Below are positions 21,777-30,837 of a stretch of 38,977 nucleotides of DNA, one piece after another (within the stretch, counting starts at the first letter, position 1; each line of letters begins with the position of its first letter). The notes beneath the pieces were generated by a model. That model saw only the letters and a program-made list of their open reading frames with translations. It was not told the origin of the DNA and searched no databases. This DNA comes from a virus. Where the stretch lies: positions 1 through 38,977 of IMG/VR virus record IMGVR_UViG_3300031862_000014. The stretch is one strand, 5' to 3'. The position numbers and the translations under genes are program-made.

Positions 21777-24700
21777 ATGGATGCCACGATGATTCAGGGG
21801 CTCATGCGGTCCGCCGACGAGGAACGCCGCCGAAATCTATATGAGCGGTTCAACGCAATCCCTGACCCGACCGTGAGCAAGGAGCGGCCGGTTCCGCTCA
21901 AAGGGAAAACGCCCTCCCAATTTATCGCCTACATTGAGGCAACCGGACTACCGGAACTGTGGCGCAGGACCCAACGCAATATTTGGCAGGGCTGGGAGGC
22001 CCTCAACGACTCTCCTGAACAGGCAGCACGTGTGCTTCAAGCGATCAAACAGGCGGGGGAGCTCACAGGCGAGGCGCTGGTTCGTGCCGAGCCAAAGCGG
22101 CTGCTGTATGCCGGCGGAGAACTCGCCGGGGCCGCCGGGGAAGCGGCCCAAGCGGCGACGGGCGCGGCCATGTTCCCGTTTACCCTGTTCTTTGCGCCCC
22201 CAATGGCCGCGACAGACATTGCCGTAGAGGCGCTACCGCACCCTGATGAACCCCTGGTGAAAATTGGTGCCGCCACGTTGACTCCACGGAGCCTCGCCAA
22301 CATCCTGGGCATGGCGATTGGCGCTGGGTTCATTCCGGGTGTTCGGCCACGGTCTATGCTGGATGATGCGCAGATTCCGAGGGCGAAAGGTCCTTCAACG
22401 GAACCGAGATCGCCCGCGACTGGTACTGCTGCTAGGAACGTGAAACTCGAATCGCAATTGGCGAGACTCATCGGCGGCAAAGACGCCGTGGAATTCCAGT
22501 ACGCCCAGCGGGCGAGAAGGTTGATCGAAGAGAATCCCGGCATGAGTGAAGCCGATCTCATTCGTAAGGCTCTCGGGGGACTCACTGAAGCCGAAGCCGG
22601 AGTGACCGCGCAAGTGAGTCGTGGCAAAATCCTTGATCAGTTGTCCCCTGAGTCGCTGGCAGAGGTACGAGCGCAGGCAGAAGCGGGAGGACCATTCCCA
22701 ATCAAGACGGCATTCGGCGATATTCAAGGTCCAAAGGGTGATGTTCTCAAGGCCATCCAATTGCAGGAGCAAACAAGAGGAATTCGCGTTGGCCGCGGGC
22801 CTGATGAACCGCCTCCGCCATCCGAGCCGCCGCTTCCGGGCCAACTGCCGCCTACAACGGGTGAACCGCCAGTAGGCCCCTCGGTGAGCGCTGAGCCTGG
22901 CGCTGTGCCCGGCGCCGAAACTACTGTGCCCGGAGTCTCTGGAGAACCAGCCGCCGCACCAAGCAAAGTTGCAGCATTTATCCCTCGCAGCATGGAACAG
23001 GCGCTTTTGGATCTTGGGTGGGACCGGGATCTAATCCGACAAATGTCCCCAGAAGAGGCAAACAGAATTTTTTCCGCTCAAGAGCGGCCCCAAGTCCAAC
23101 CCACCCCAGTCGGCACTACACAAGGGGAAGTTCCCGGGGCCGAACGGCCATTTTCCATCGTGGAGGCACCAGAAGCGCCTGGCACCCCGAAAACTGCCCC
23201 AGAAGCGACGATCCCGCCAGCAGAGGGCGCACGTAAACATCTCCCCGGATTCAAATACCCCGCAGGCGGGCCGGAGGGCACCGTAGCCAAGACAATTCAG
23301 GCTATTCAGGAGATGGCCGGGACGGAAACCCTTGTGGATATGCAAAAGCGGGGGGTGATCGGGGATGAGTCCGCCCGGGTGGCTGTGGCGAAGAAGATCA
23401 ATTCTGGGGAATGGACGCTGGCAAGAGTCCTTGACCTGAAACCGGGCACCGCACTGATCGAAGAAGATTTCATGGCGGCCAAGGCCATTGCGGAGGCCGC
23501 CGATCTGAACGCTGGCCGAATCCGCAAGCTCGCCATGGAGGGCCTCTATGATGAAACTGAGGCCTTGGATGTAACGCTGATGGCCGCGCAGGCTACCGTG
23601 AACGTCTCCGCCGTGATCTCCGAGGCAGGACGTGTGGTGAGATTGGGGGCCAAGGAAGGGGAGATTGCTGGGGCAAAGGCGATCATCGGTACGATGCCCC
23701 TCGACCCGTCCGGCGGCGGCATCACGGACCCGTTGATGCGGCTAAAGCCTCTGCGCGATCAACTCATCAAAGACGCGGGTGGAGCACGCATGGCCTTGGA
23801 CCAGATAGAAGGTCTCAAAACGAAAGCGCAGCGGGATGCCCTTGGATCAGTGTGGATTCGCCGGGGTCACGCATTCCTGGAGGACTTCTACACGAAGTTG
23901 TTTTGGATCGGCACGTCTGTCAAGGTGGTGATCTCGGGACCGATCACGGCAGGATACGATCTGGTGACGACTGGGGCTGGGGAGGGCATTCGGCGAATGG
24001 CAAATGCTATCGCCCCGGAGCATGTCTCGGATGTTGTGGGCTTCACGCGGGGCACAACCTGGGCGGGATTCCAGGGTCTCAGGATCGGACTCCAACGTGC
24101 CGTGCAGTCGGTGGTAAAGACCTGGGATGCCTTAGAAAGAATTGCTAAGGCCGAAGGCGTCATTAAGGCGGAACAAAGCCTGACTCCAATCCTCCAGCAA
24201 ACCATGCCGGAGTGGGGAGAAGCGACGAAGAGCTGGAACAGAGGCGCACAGATGACCGCCGAAAACGTGGAACTCAGTGGACTGTTTGGACGCGTTGTGG
24301 ACATCTACGGAGCAGCGGCGAGGGGCATCACGACTGATCCTCTCCAGCTGGGCCATGGCTTATCCTACACGATCAACTACTGGATGGGGGCGGCAAGACG
24401 TGCCCACGAATTGGCAATGGAACAGGGGCTAAAAGGCGAAGCGTACCAGGATTTCTTCCGGCGGGAGATGAATGATCCTTCGCCAGATGTCCATGCCGCC
24501 GCGACCGAGACCGCCAGACGTAATACATTCATTCGAGAATTGACACCAGCCATGCAGGGCCTCTCCGCACCGATGCGCCATGCGGCCATGAAAGTCTTGG
24601 TCGCACCCGTGACTCGTATCCCGTTGTCCATCTTCCAATTCACCATGGAGGGCACGCCAGTCTTCCAGAACATCAGTATCAAGTGGTGGAAGGACGTTAT

Positions 24701-25805
24701 GGCCGGTGGGGCGGCAGCCGATGCGGCATGGGGCAAGATGGCGGTCGGATGGGCTGGACTGCTGACCCTCATGGACTTGGCTGAACAGGGATACATCACT
24801 GGGGATCCCCCAAGAAATCTTGAAGAACGGAAAGCTGGGGAGAATGCGGGGATCGCCTGGAATTCAATTTACTTCCCGGCGACAGGGCAGTGGGTCTCCC
24901 ACCGAGCCCTTGAGCCCATTAGTTCGTGGCTGACCATTGCGGCCAATATGGTGCGAATCGCACGAGACATGCCTGATGACCAACTCCACAAATTTGTCAT
25001 TCCTCTGTTCATAGCAGCTGGGGAAGATTTCATTAACAAGCCGATCATGCAGGGCTTGTCCCGCTGGGTGGATGTGGTGACAAATTGGAGTGCTAACCCC
25101 GACCAGGCTATGCGGGACATGACCCGGGCACTAGAGCCTCCTATTCTCCCCGTCCAGGCTACGCTGCAACGGGCGCAACGGGCATTCGGGGATGACCTGC
25201 GGCGCGATGCGAGGGAATGGGTCACGCACTACATGTCAATCGTCTATCCCGATGCGGCCCCCCCGCATCGGCACATGATTACAGGAGAGCCCTTCTACTA
25301 TGAGGGCGCCTGGGGTGGATCGCTCATTTCACCACTGACAACGATGACCCCGAGTGATGACCGGGTGGACGAGGAATTGTGGCGTCTGCGGGGAGCCGGG
25401 CTGAAGCCCCTCCCGGACCACATGGCTGGCGCATCCCCCTCAGAATACCTCGGCATCCAGATTCCGGGCAAGGTCCCCGGGGTAAAGCTGAGCGCGGAGC
25501 AGCACGACCGGTGGATCGTCCTGATGACGCAACGACCCTACCGCGGGAAAACACTGCATGAGGCCATGGACGATCTGATTGCATCACCACTCTACGATGC
25601 ACAGTCGGATGTCACCAAGATTTCGATGCTGCAAGATATCTGGAATACGTACCGAGACGCATCTCAGGAAGGACTCTTGGCAGAGGACAAGCAATTGGGA
25701 ATGGCCGTGAGAGGGCAGCAGGAAGAGCGGCTGATTCAGCGCATGCCAACGGCGCAGCAACCAGCCGCCCGTGAGCGGGCAGGCATCGTCGGTCTGGGGC
25801 GCTGA
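21777..25805 (+). CDS. Internal virion protein D (gp16-like ejection protein, 1342 aa)
   Basis: The largest gene of the window. ATG 21777 has AAAGGAG nearby; the frame's earlier GTG at 21744 is not needed. The size matches T7 gp16 (1318 aa). The N-terminus is helical. A proline-rich linker (residues about 353-410; GPDEPPPPSEPPLPGQ) separates it from a long C-terminal helical part with hydrophobic segments (about 130-160 and 690-760). I could not find the lytic transglycosylase motif that T7 gp16 carries at its N-terminus, so peptidoglycan cutting may be done elsewhere. The gene stop shares one base with the next ATG. Confidence 0.8.
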   Translation: MDATMIQGLMRSADEERRRNLYERFNAIPDPTVSKERPVPLKGKTPSQFIAYIEATGLPELWRRTQRNIWQGWEALNDSPEQAARVLQAIKQAGELTGEALVRAEPKRLLYAGGELAGAAGEAAQAATGAAMFPFTLFFAPPMAATDIAVEALPHPDEPLVKIGAATLTPRSLANILGMAIGAGFIPGVRPRSMLDDAQIPRAKGPSTEPRSPATGTAARNVKLESQLARLIGGKDAVEFQYAQRARRLIEENPGMSEADLIRKALGGLTEAEAGVTAQVSRGKILDQLSPESLAEVRAQAEAGGPFPIKTAFGDIQGPKGDVLKAIQLQEQTRGIRVGRGPDEPPPPSEPPLPGQLPPTTGEPPVGPSVSAEPGAVPGAETTVPGVSGEPAAAPSKVAAFIPRSMEQALLDLGWDRDLIRQMSPEEANRIFSAQERPQVQPTPVGTTQGEVPGAERPFSIVEAPEAPGTPKTAPEATIPPAEGARKHLPGFKYPAGGPEGTVAKTIQAIQEMAGTETLVDMQKRGVIGDESARVAVAKKINSGEWTLARVLDLKPGTALIEEDFMAAKAIAEAADLNAGRIRKLAMEGLYDETEALDVTLMAAQATVNVSAVISEAGRVVRLGAKEGEIAGAKAIIGTMPLDPSGGGITDPLMRLKPLRDQLIKDAGGARMALDQIEGLKTKAQRDALGSVWIRRGHAFLEDFYTKLFWIGTSVKVVISGPITAGYDLVTTGAGEGIRRMANAIAPEHVSDVVGFTRGTTWAGFQGLRIGLQRAVQSVVKTWDALERIAKAEGVIKAEQSLTPILQQTMPEWGEATKSWNRGAQMTAENVELSGLFGRVVDIYGAAARGITTDPLQLGHGLSYTINYWMGAARRAHELAMEQGLKGEAYQDFFRREMNDPSPDVHAAATETARRNTFIRELTPAMQGLSAPMRHAAMKVLVAPVTRIPLSIFQFTMEGTPVFQNISIKWWKDVMAGGAAADAAWGKMAVGWAGLLTLMDLAEQGYITGDPPRNLEERKAGENAGIAWNSIYFPATGQWVSHRALEPISSWLTIAANMVRIARDMPDDQLHKFVIPLFIAAGEDFINKPIMQGLSRWVDVVTNWSANPDQAMRDMTRALEPPILPVQATLQRAQRAFGDDLRRDAREWVTHYMSIVYPDAAPPHRHMITGEPFYYEGAWGGSLISPLTTMTPSDDRVDEELWRLRGAGLKPLPDHMAGASPSEYLGIQIPGKVPGVKLSAEQHDRWIVLMTQRPYRGKTLHEAMDDLIASPLYDAQSDVTKISMLQDIWNTYRDASQEGLLAEDKQLGMAVRGQQEERLIQRMPTAQQPAARERAGIVGLGR

Positions 25806-27058
25806 TGGACTACAAGGACAAGTCGGTCTGCGTCGTGGACAACGGCCTCTTCATGGACTTGGCCGCCGACCTTGCCAAGCACTTCGGCACGGTGTACTAC
25901 ACGTCCCCCTGGGTGGACGAATTCCCCGACTCCAACGCGATGATTCTGGGCAAGGGCCTGCCCGACGTGAACCGAGTTGACGACATCTGGCCGCTGATAG
26001 ACAAAGTAGATTTGTGGGTCTTCCCAGATGTGTACTATGGGCGGCTTCAACTCTACCTGGAGAAGATCGGCAAGCGCGTGTGGGGTGCGCGCATGGGCGA
26101 AGAGTTGGAGCTAGTTCGGGCCGCCTCCAAGCGGCACATGGAGAAGTTGGGCATCCCCGTTGGGGAGTACGTCGTTTTGAGGGGCATAGATGCCCTGCGG
26201 GAACATCTGAAATCCCACAAGGATCAATGGGTGAAGATTTCCCTGACGCGCGGGGATAAGGAGACGTTCCACTCCCCAAACTACAAACAGATTGAGTCCG
26301 TGCTAGACGAACTAGCGATGAAACTCGGCGTGGTGAAGGCCACCAAAGAATTCATCGTTGAGCGGAACATCCCGGACGCCATCGAAATCGCCTACGATGG
26401 GTATTCAGTGGACGGGCAATTCCCCCACGCTGCGATGGTTGGCCTGGAGGTGAAAGGGAAGTGCTACATCGGCGTCTTCCAGGACGACGAAGACATGCCG
26501 TGGCAAATCACGGAGGTGAACAAGAAGCTCGCTCCGACCCTGAAGCGGTATCGCTACCGGCAATGGTCGGCGTTGGAGATGTTGATTACCGAGGACGGCG
26601 ACTACGCCGTAACCGATCCATGTGCCCGTTTCGGATCGCCTCCTGGCGAAGTGGTGCCCCTGATGTACACCAACCTCCCGGACATCTTCTGGCATGGGGC
26701 CGACGGGACACTTGTGGAGCCGATCCCCGGCGGCAAGTACGCCGTGGAACTGCGCATGGAATCCTGGTGGGCGCGGGATCATCCCTTGGCCGTGTACTTT
26801 CCGGCAGACATCAGCGATCACGTCTGCCTGCGCCATGTGTGCCTCGTCAACAACCAACCGTATATCGTCCCGCAGAACGCCAAGATCGAGTGCATCGGGT
26901 CGGTGGTGGCAGTGGGCGATGATTTGCAGGAGACGATGGATGAGGTGAAGGAGTACGGCAAACAGGTAGAAGCCTACGGGCTGGAGATTGACTACGACAG
27001 CCTGGACGAAGCCGTGGAGAAAATCGAAACGCTCAAATCCTATGGCGTAGAATTGTGA
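25805..27058 (+). CDS. ATP-grasp family enzyme (417 aa)
   Basis: Probable ATP-dependent carboxylate-amine/thiol ligase. The N-terminal part (VCVVDNGLFMDLAADLAKHF) is a Rossmann-like pre-ATP-grasp domain. Residues about 100-200 form the ATP-grasp N-lobe (MGEELELVRAASKRHMEKLG, then WVKISLTRGDKETF). The metal/nucleotide end motif lies near 262-280 as ITEDGDYAVTDPCARFGSPP, comparable to the E-x-N-x-R-x-G-D-P of PurD-type enzymes but with Asp-Pro-Cys in the middle. It is coupled by one base to the ejection protein gene and followed by the tail spike. The substrate is unknown. Placement among virion genes suggests modification of a phage or host envelope component. Confidence 0.75.
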   Translation: MDYKDKSVCVVDNGLFMDLAADLAKHFGTVYYTSPWVDEFPDSNAMILGKGLPDVNRVDDIWPLIDKVDLWVFPDVYYGRLQLYLEKIGKRVWGARMGEELELVRAASKRHMEKLGIPVGEYVVLRGIDALREHLKSHKDQWVKISLTRGDKETFHSPNYKQIESVLDELAMKLGVVKATKEFIVERNIPDAIEIAYDGYSVDGQFPHAAMVGLEVKGKCYIGVFQDDEDMPWQITEVNKKLAPTLKRYRYRQWSALEMLITEDGDYAVTDPCARFGSPPGEVVPLMYTNLPDIFWHGADGTLVEPIPGGKYAVELRMESWWARDHPLAVYFPADISDHVCLRHVCLVNNQPYIVPQNAKIECIGSVVAVGDDLQETMDEVKEYGKQVEAYGLEIDYDSLDEAVEKIETLKSYGVEL

Positions 27059-27072
27059 AAAGGAGAGTGCCC

Positions 27073-29013
27073 ATGTTCCGCCGAATCTGCCTTGCGCTCG
27101 TTGCCGTCCTGGCCCTTGCTGTCCCTGCGTTCGCTCAGGATTACGGCTTCTTCTACGGCATTGACTGCACCATTCTAAATCCCGTCAACGATCAAACATG
27201 GTGCGGCGACAACAACGGGAACTGGAAAGTATACCACAACGGGGCGTGGGTTACACTCGGCCCGCCGCCAGACACTGCCAACATCCTTCCCTTCGGGTAC
27301 TACATTGATACAGGTATTGCCGGCAGTACAAGTCGACCACGCGGCGGAAGCTGGATTGTTAATGAAATTCCGCTCATTGACGTAGGGGGTGCAGGCGCGT
27401 GGGACGAGATGATCGCGGGGGACCCGTGGTTGATGAGAGATCCGAATGGAACCACGTATTATCTCTTTTATTTCGGCGCGGACGCCTCGTCTCCCGCCTT
27501 CTATCAGGAGGGGTATGCAGTCTCGCAGGATTTGATCAACTGGACGAAAAATGCGACGAACCCAGTGCTGACGAAGGGCAACGCTGGTGCGTGGGATTCT
27601 CAGGGAGCGGGGAAAGGTGCGGTTATCCAGCTAGGCAACACGTACTACATGTATTACGACGGTATGTCAACGACCGATGCGCCGAGCGGTGGGCCATCCA
27701 AGATCGGCGTGGCCACGGCTTCCAGTCTCGCTGGGCCATGGACCAAGTACGCGGGGAATCCTATCCTGACTGGAGGCACGGAAGGAAACGGCGATGTCAC
27801 TGTGGAGGTTGACGTGCCGTCCCCGTTTGTATACCAAGGCACCGTCTATTTGTTTTACCGAGGCCGGAAGGGCGCGCCTGACTGGCGGACGCGCATCTAC
27901 TATGCGACCTCAACGGACGGCGTGACCTTTACGCGGCGAGGCATGGCCTTGGACGTGTCCCCTGCTGGCTATCCCAGCAGCCCCATCGGGTATCCCCCGA
28001 TTCCTCCGTCCACTTATCCGCCAAGTTTCGATGCGGGCTGGATTGGCCCTGGTCGCATCATCCAGGTTGGTCGCTTCTTCCTGATGAGTTACAACGGCGG
28101 TTCGTCGCAGCCGGGAGGGCTTGGAGCCGAGCCTGACCCGGCTGGACACGGCTTCGCGTTTTCTACGGACCTTGTTACGTGGTCGAAGTATTCAGCAAAC
28201 TCATTTCTTGCGATGGACACCAAGCGCTACTCCTGGCGTTTGTGGCGGACGAGTGTAGTGCAGATTGGTAATAACTTTTATAATTTCTTCAATGCGACAT
28301 CGGGAGGCAGGGAGCGAACATTCTTGGCGGCGTTCTATCCTACCCCGCCGACAGTGCTCCCCTACCTCGAGATCACCGGGAACCTCGCCGTCAATGCCTA
28401 TGTATCCACGTGGCTGCCGGCAACCGTAGACGTGGGGGGAGTGGACCTCGGTACGCCGGCCGACGCCTCCTCAGGACGCGAGGTCCGAGTAGGGGCCAAC
28501 GGAGGGAATACGGTATTTCGTGTCGGGCAGGATTCGACACACAATGGCTATCTTATGTGGGCTTGGGGGGCCTTAGCAAGTGATGCTAGTCTCCGGCTAG
28601 AGACGTTCGGTGGAAGCAACCCACTCCTATTGCAAGGGAGCGGCGGATATGTTGGCATCGGTAAGACGGACTTCCCCACAGCCTTGCTCGATCTGACAGC
28701 AACGGGTGGTGCCACGCTCGGGACGCCTGCGACCCGAGAAATGCGGATTGGTGTCGCGGCTGGAGCCAACGTTGCGATTGTGCGTGTCGGCCAGGACTCG
28801 ACGCACAATGGCTACGTTGCGTGGTACGCTGACGCCACGCCCGCGAACGCAACGTTGAACCTCTCCACGTGGGGAGGCAACAACGCACTCGTGCTGCAAG
28901 ATGCTGGGGGATTGGTCAAGATTCCGTATTTGCCAAACGCCAGTCCGGGTGCGGGCACCAAAGCACTCTGGTACGATCCCGCAGATGACAATCGTGTGAA
29001 ATTTGCACCGTGA
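27073..29013 (+). CDS. Tail spike with signal peptide and glycosidase-like beta-propeller
   Basis: Receptor-binding or depolymerase-type protein. ATG 27073 follows AGGAG (27060-27064). The first 21 residues (MFRRICLALVAVLALAVPAF then A) form a signal peptide with an AFA cleavage site. Residues about 95-425 resemble a five-bladed propeller of the GH43/GH32/GH130 type, with repeated strands such as DPWLMRDPNGTTYYLFYFGA, TYYMYYDGMS and FVYQGTVYLFYRGR that end in Asp/Trp-rich turns. The C-terminal 220 residues hold two copies of a fibre-like repeat (starting near 467 and 554, sharing RVGQDSTHNGYxxW). Final domains of this kind often trimerise. Substrate not inferred. Confidence 0.75.
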   Translation: MFRRICLALVAVLALAVPAFAQDYGFFYGIDCTILNPVNDQTWCGDNNGNWKVYHNGAWVTLGPPPDTANILPFGYYIDTGIAGSTSRPRGGSWIVNEIPLIDVGGAGAWDEMIAGDPWLMRDPNGTTYYLFYFGADASSPAFYQEGYAVSQDLINWTKNATNPVLTKGNAGAWDSQGAGKGAVIQLGNTYYMYYDGMSTTDAPSGGPSKIGVATASSLAGPWTKYAGNPILTGGTEGNGDVTVEVDVPSPFVYQGTVYLFYRGRKGAPDWRTRIYYATSTDGVTFTRRGMALDVSPAGYPSSPIGYPPIPPSTYPPSFDAGWIGPGRIIQVGRFFLMSYNGGSSQPGGLGAEPDPAGHGFAFSTDLVTWSKYSANSFLAMDTKRYSWRLWRTSVVQIGNNFYNFFNATSGGRERTFLAAFYPTPPTVLPYLEITGNLAVNAYVSTWLPATVDVGGVDLGTPADASSGREVRVGANGGNTVFRVGQDSTHNGYLMWAWGALASDASLRLETFGGSNPLLLQGSGGYVGIGKTDFPTALLDLTATGGATLGTPATREMRIGVAAGANVAIVRVGQDSTHNGYVAWYADATPANATLNLSTWGGNNALVLQDAGGLVKIPYLPNASPGAGTKALWYDPADDNRVKFAP

Positions 29014-29029
29014 GGACAGGAGAACGCCC

Positions 29030-29281
29030 ATGCAACGGTGGATAGTCGCGCTAGTGGGGATCCTGGTGATCGTCGTCACTTCCGTATTTGTTTCTTCACA
29101 GCCTCTTCCCGTCCCGCGCTCGTGTGAGGATGAGCGGGAATCCCTCCGCGTCCAGGTACAACTAGTCAGCCAAGCTCGGGCTCAGGCGGAAGCGACGATT
29201 AGTGACCTACTCGTACAACTTCAGAGGGCAAGAGCGGAAATCGATCAACTGAAGGCGAAAGCAAAGGAACCTATCAAGTAA
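29030..29281 (+). CDS. Membrane-anchored coiled-coil protein (83 aa)
   Basis: ATG 29030 follows AGGAG. The N-terminal 20 residues (MQRWIVALVGILVIVVTSVF) span the membrane, and residues 33-80 are a continuous coiled coil (ERESLRVQVQLVSQARAQAE and on). This is the layout of an inner-membrane spanin, but the clear spanin pair lies 2 kb downstream, so another lysis or host-takeover role is possible. First gene after the tail spike. Confidence 0.6.
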   Translation: MQRWIVALVGILVIVVTSVFVSSQPLPVPRSCEDERESLRVQVQLVSQARAQAEATISDLLVQLQRARAEIDQLKAKAKEPIK

Positions 29282-29401
29282 ATGGCACCATCTCGTGATC
29301 CGCAAACCTTCAGTATCCCGGCGATCATGCTGATTGCCGCGTTTGTGCTCGGCCTGCTGGGCCTCGCCGCTTGGGGCATGTCCTTGGAGCAGCGCACATG
29401 A
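29282..29401 (+). CDS. Tiny membrane protein, possible holin/antiholin (39 aa)
   Basis: The ATG begins directly after the stop of the preceding gene. MAPSRDPQTFSIPAIMLIAA then FVLGLLGLAAWGMS forms one hydrophobic segment with a short polar tail. Its stop overlaps the next start (ATGA). Its size and location beside an XhlA-like gene and a lysozyme suggest a holin-type or regulatory lysis protein. Small and single-span, so low certainty on function. Confidence 0.55.
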   Translation: MAPSRDPQTFSIPAIMLIAAFVLGLLGLAAWGMSLEQRT

Positions 29402-29625
29402 TGGACGACACAGACTTCGGCTACATCAGGGCGCGCCTGGAGGACATCTCTCGCGTCCAGGGCGAGCAGCGCCAAGAGATCCAAGAAGTCCGGGCCGAAG
29501 TGGCCTCCCTCCGCGTGGAAATCGGGGCGCTGAAGGCCACGGCGCGGGCGTGGGGCATGATCGCGGGTGCCCTGTCCGGGATTCTCTCCGCGCTCGCCGC
29601 AGTTTTGGGATGGAGGGTGCGATGA
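29398..29625 (+). CDS. XhlA-like holin-associated protein (75 aa)
   Basis: The first ATG (29398) overlaps the preceding stop; a second ATG follows at 29401. The N-terminal half is a coiled coil (YIRARLEDISRVQGEQRQEI, then RAEVASLRVEIGALKA) and the last 25 residues (GMIAGALSGILSALAAVLG) are a membrane span. This matches the haemolysin XhlA-type layout that assists lysis in phages and phage-like elements. Its stop overlaps the lysozyme start (ATGA). Confidence 0.65.
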   Translation: MMDDTDFGYIRARLEDISRVQGEQRQEIQEVRAEVASLRVEIGALKATARAWGMIAGALSGILSALAAVLGWRVR

Positions 29626-30074
29626 GCATTCGAGATCAGCTTGTCCGCCATGAAGGACTGCATCTCAAGCCGTACCGGGACACGGCGGGCAGGCTGACGA
29701 TCGGGGTCGGTCGCAATCTGGACGACGTGGGGATCAGCCACAACGAGGCGATGATCCTCCTCGACAATGATATTCTGCGGGCGCAAACCGCCGTGATTCA
29801 CGCGCTGCCGTGGGTCGTGAACCTCGACCAGCCGCGGCTCGATGTGTTGGTGAACATGACGTTCAACATGGGCATTGGGCGAGTCCTTGGCTTCGCGGCG
29901 TTCCTGGGTGCCCTGGAGCGAGGCGATTACGAGATGGCTGCTCGGGAGATGCTCGCAAGCAAATGGGCAACGCAGGTGGGGAACCGAGCCGTTGACTTGG
30001 CGGAAATCATGCGAACGGGGGTGGACCCTTTTACGAATGGGAAATCCGGCTCTGGTGCTGGTGGTGGTAGATGA
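29622..30074 (+). CDS. T4-type endolysin (lysozyme, GH24)
   Basis: Muramidase that hydrolyses peptidoglycan beta-1,4 bonds between MurNAc and GlcNAc. The 150-aa product begins MSIRDQLVRHEGLHLKPYRD. Its catalytic residues Glu11, Asp20 and Thr26 occupy the same positions as in T4 lysozyme. The glycine-rich loop (TAGRLTIGVGRNLDD) and the middle/late helical sequence (FNMGIGRVLGFAAFLGALER) fit the family. No signal peptide or SAR segment, so release depends on a holin. Four-base overlap to the XhlA-like gene and a start codon inside the following gene show an operon. Confidence 0.92.
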   Translation: MSIRDQLVRHEGLHLKPYRDTAGRLTIGVGRNLDDVGISHNEAMILLDNDILRAQTAVIHALPWVVNLDQPRLDVLVNMTFNMGIGRVLGFAAFLGALERGDYEMAAREMLASKWATQVGNRAVDLAEIMRTGVDPFTNGKSGSGAGGGR

Positions 30075-30274
30075 TGGCGCGGATTCCAAAAGTCGTAGGC
30101 GTGCGAAAGTACACAAGCGAAGGCTTGTACCGCGATGTCGCAGCGCCGCTCCAAGGCCAGTTCCTTGGACGCAGCTGGCGATCCTCGCGTGAGCGGGCAA
30201 TGCGGGGAGTTCGGCATGCAAGCAGCACCGCCCGGCTTCTGCGGGCCTTCCGAGACGAAGATGCAGCCACTTGA
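30071..30274 (+). CDS. Possible small basic protein after lysozyme (67 aa)
   Basis: Begins with ATGATG overlapping the lysozyme stop. The sequence (MMARIPKVVGVRKYTSEGLY, then RSSRERAMRGVRHASSTARL) is basic and has no motif. It overlaps the 44-aa ORF at 30216 by 59 bases, so at least one of the two may be spurious. Overlap-coupling to the lysozyme gene argues for it. Confidence 0.4.
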   Translation: MMARIPKVVGVRKYTSEGLYRDVAAPLQGQFLGRSWRSSRERAMRGVRHASSTARLLRAFRDEDAAT

Positions 30275-30350
30275 CAGCAGAGTATATTTGAGCCACTATC
30301 TGATCCGCCCATTCGGGGGAGCGGCTGCCGCCGCCCTGGTGGGGACATGA
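30216..30350 (+). CDS. Possible small protein (44 aa)
   Basis: The ATG at 30216 has GGGGAG six bases before it. The stop overlaps the next ATG (ATGATG at 30347). The sequence starts MQAAPPGFCGPSETKMQPLD and ends in an Ala-rich, hydrophobic tail (FGGAAAAALVGT). The good ribosome-binding site and the overlap are the arguments for it. Function not recognised. Confidence 0.4.
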   Translation: MQAAPPGFCGPSETKMQPLDSRVYLSHYLIRPFGGAAAAALVGT

Positions 30351-30565
30351 TGACTGATTTTGACGCCAACATGTTTGAACACGATTACATCATTCGAGTC
30401 CTGGAATCATTTGCGTTCGATCTCCGCGAGCGCGTCTCGCGGGGGATTGTTTCGGAGGCCGAAATCATAGACCGCTACGCAGTGCAGTTGACCGCATTCA
30501 TGTGTGGGGAAATACGTCAAGCGGTGAGAGACGCCCTTGGCGCACAAGTGGGGCGGCGCTCATAG
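30347..30565 (+). CDS. Hypothetical helical protein (72 aa)
   Basis: Starts with ATGATG, overlapping the ORF before it. The product is acidic and all-helical (EHDYIIRVLESFAFDLRERV, then EAEIIDRYAVQLTAFMCGEI), with no metal or membrane motifs. It lies in the lysis block between lysozyme and a holin-like gene. Function not recognised. Confidence 0.6.
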   Translation: MMTDFDANMFEHDYIIRVLESFAFDLRERVSRGIVSEAEIIDRYAVQLTAFMCGEIRQAVRDALGAQVGRRS

Positions 30566-30607
30566 TGAGCCTGCCATAGGTGCCCTGTAGGGGGCGAGGA
30601 GATTGAG

Positions 30608-30799
30608 ATGAGTGCGTTGTTCGGCAACTGGCGTACCACGTTGTTCGGGGTGATCACTGGGGCCGCTACGTACCTGCTGTTCTCCGGTGTGCAGTTCCCC
30701 CAGAGTAAGGCGGACTGGGGCGCGTTTGTGGTTGGGTTGCTCCAAGCCATCTGGGGCGCGGTCCAGAAGGATTCTGCGACTGGCAGTCAGCCAAAGTAA
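30608..30799 (+). CDS. Holin-like membrane protein (63 aa)
   Basis: Two hydrophobic segments (NWRTTLFGVITGAATYLLFS and WGAFVVGLLQAIWGAV) separated by a short polar turn, and a polar C-terminus. This is the pattern of phage holins that open the inner membrane for the endolysin. GAGGAG at 30597-30602 supports the ATG. The tiny proteins at 29282 and 29398 are alternatives for the same role. Confidence 0.65.
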   Translation: MSALFGNWRTTLFGVITGAATYLLFSGVQFPQSKADWGAFVVGLLQAIWGAVQKDSATGSQPK

Positions 30800-30837
30800 T
30801 CCGCATGCGCGGTAGGTAGCAAGCGGGCGGCGAGGCG

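Noticed and set aside
27073-29013. Diversity-generating retroelement target in the tail spike, suggested by its duplicated C-terminal repeat.
   Set aside because: No reverse transcriptase gene, no template repeat and no adenine-biased variable region were seen anywhere in the genome.
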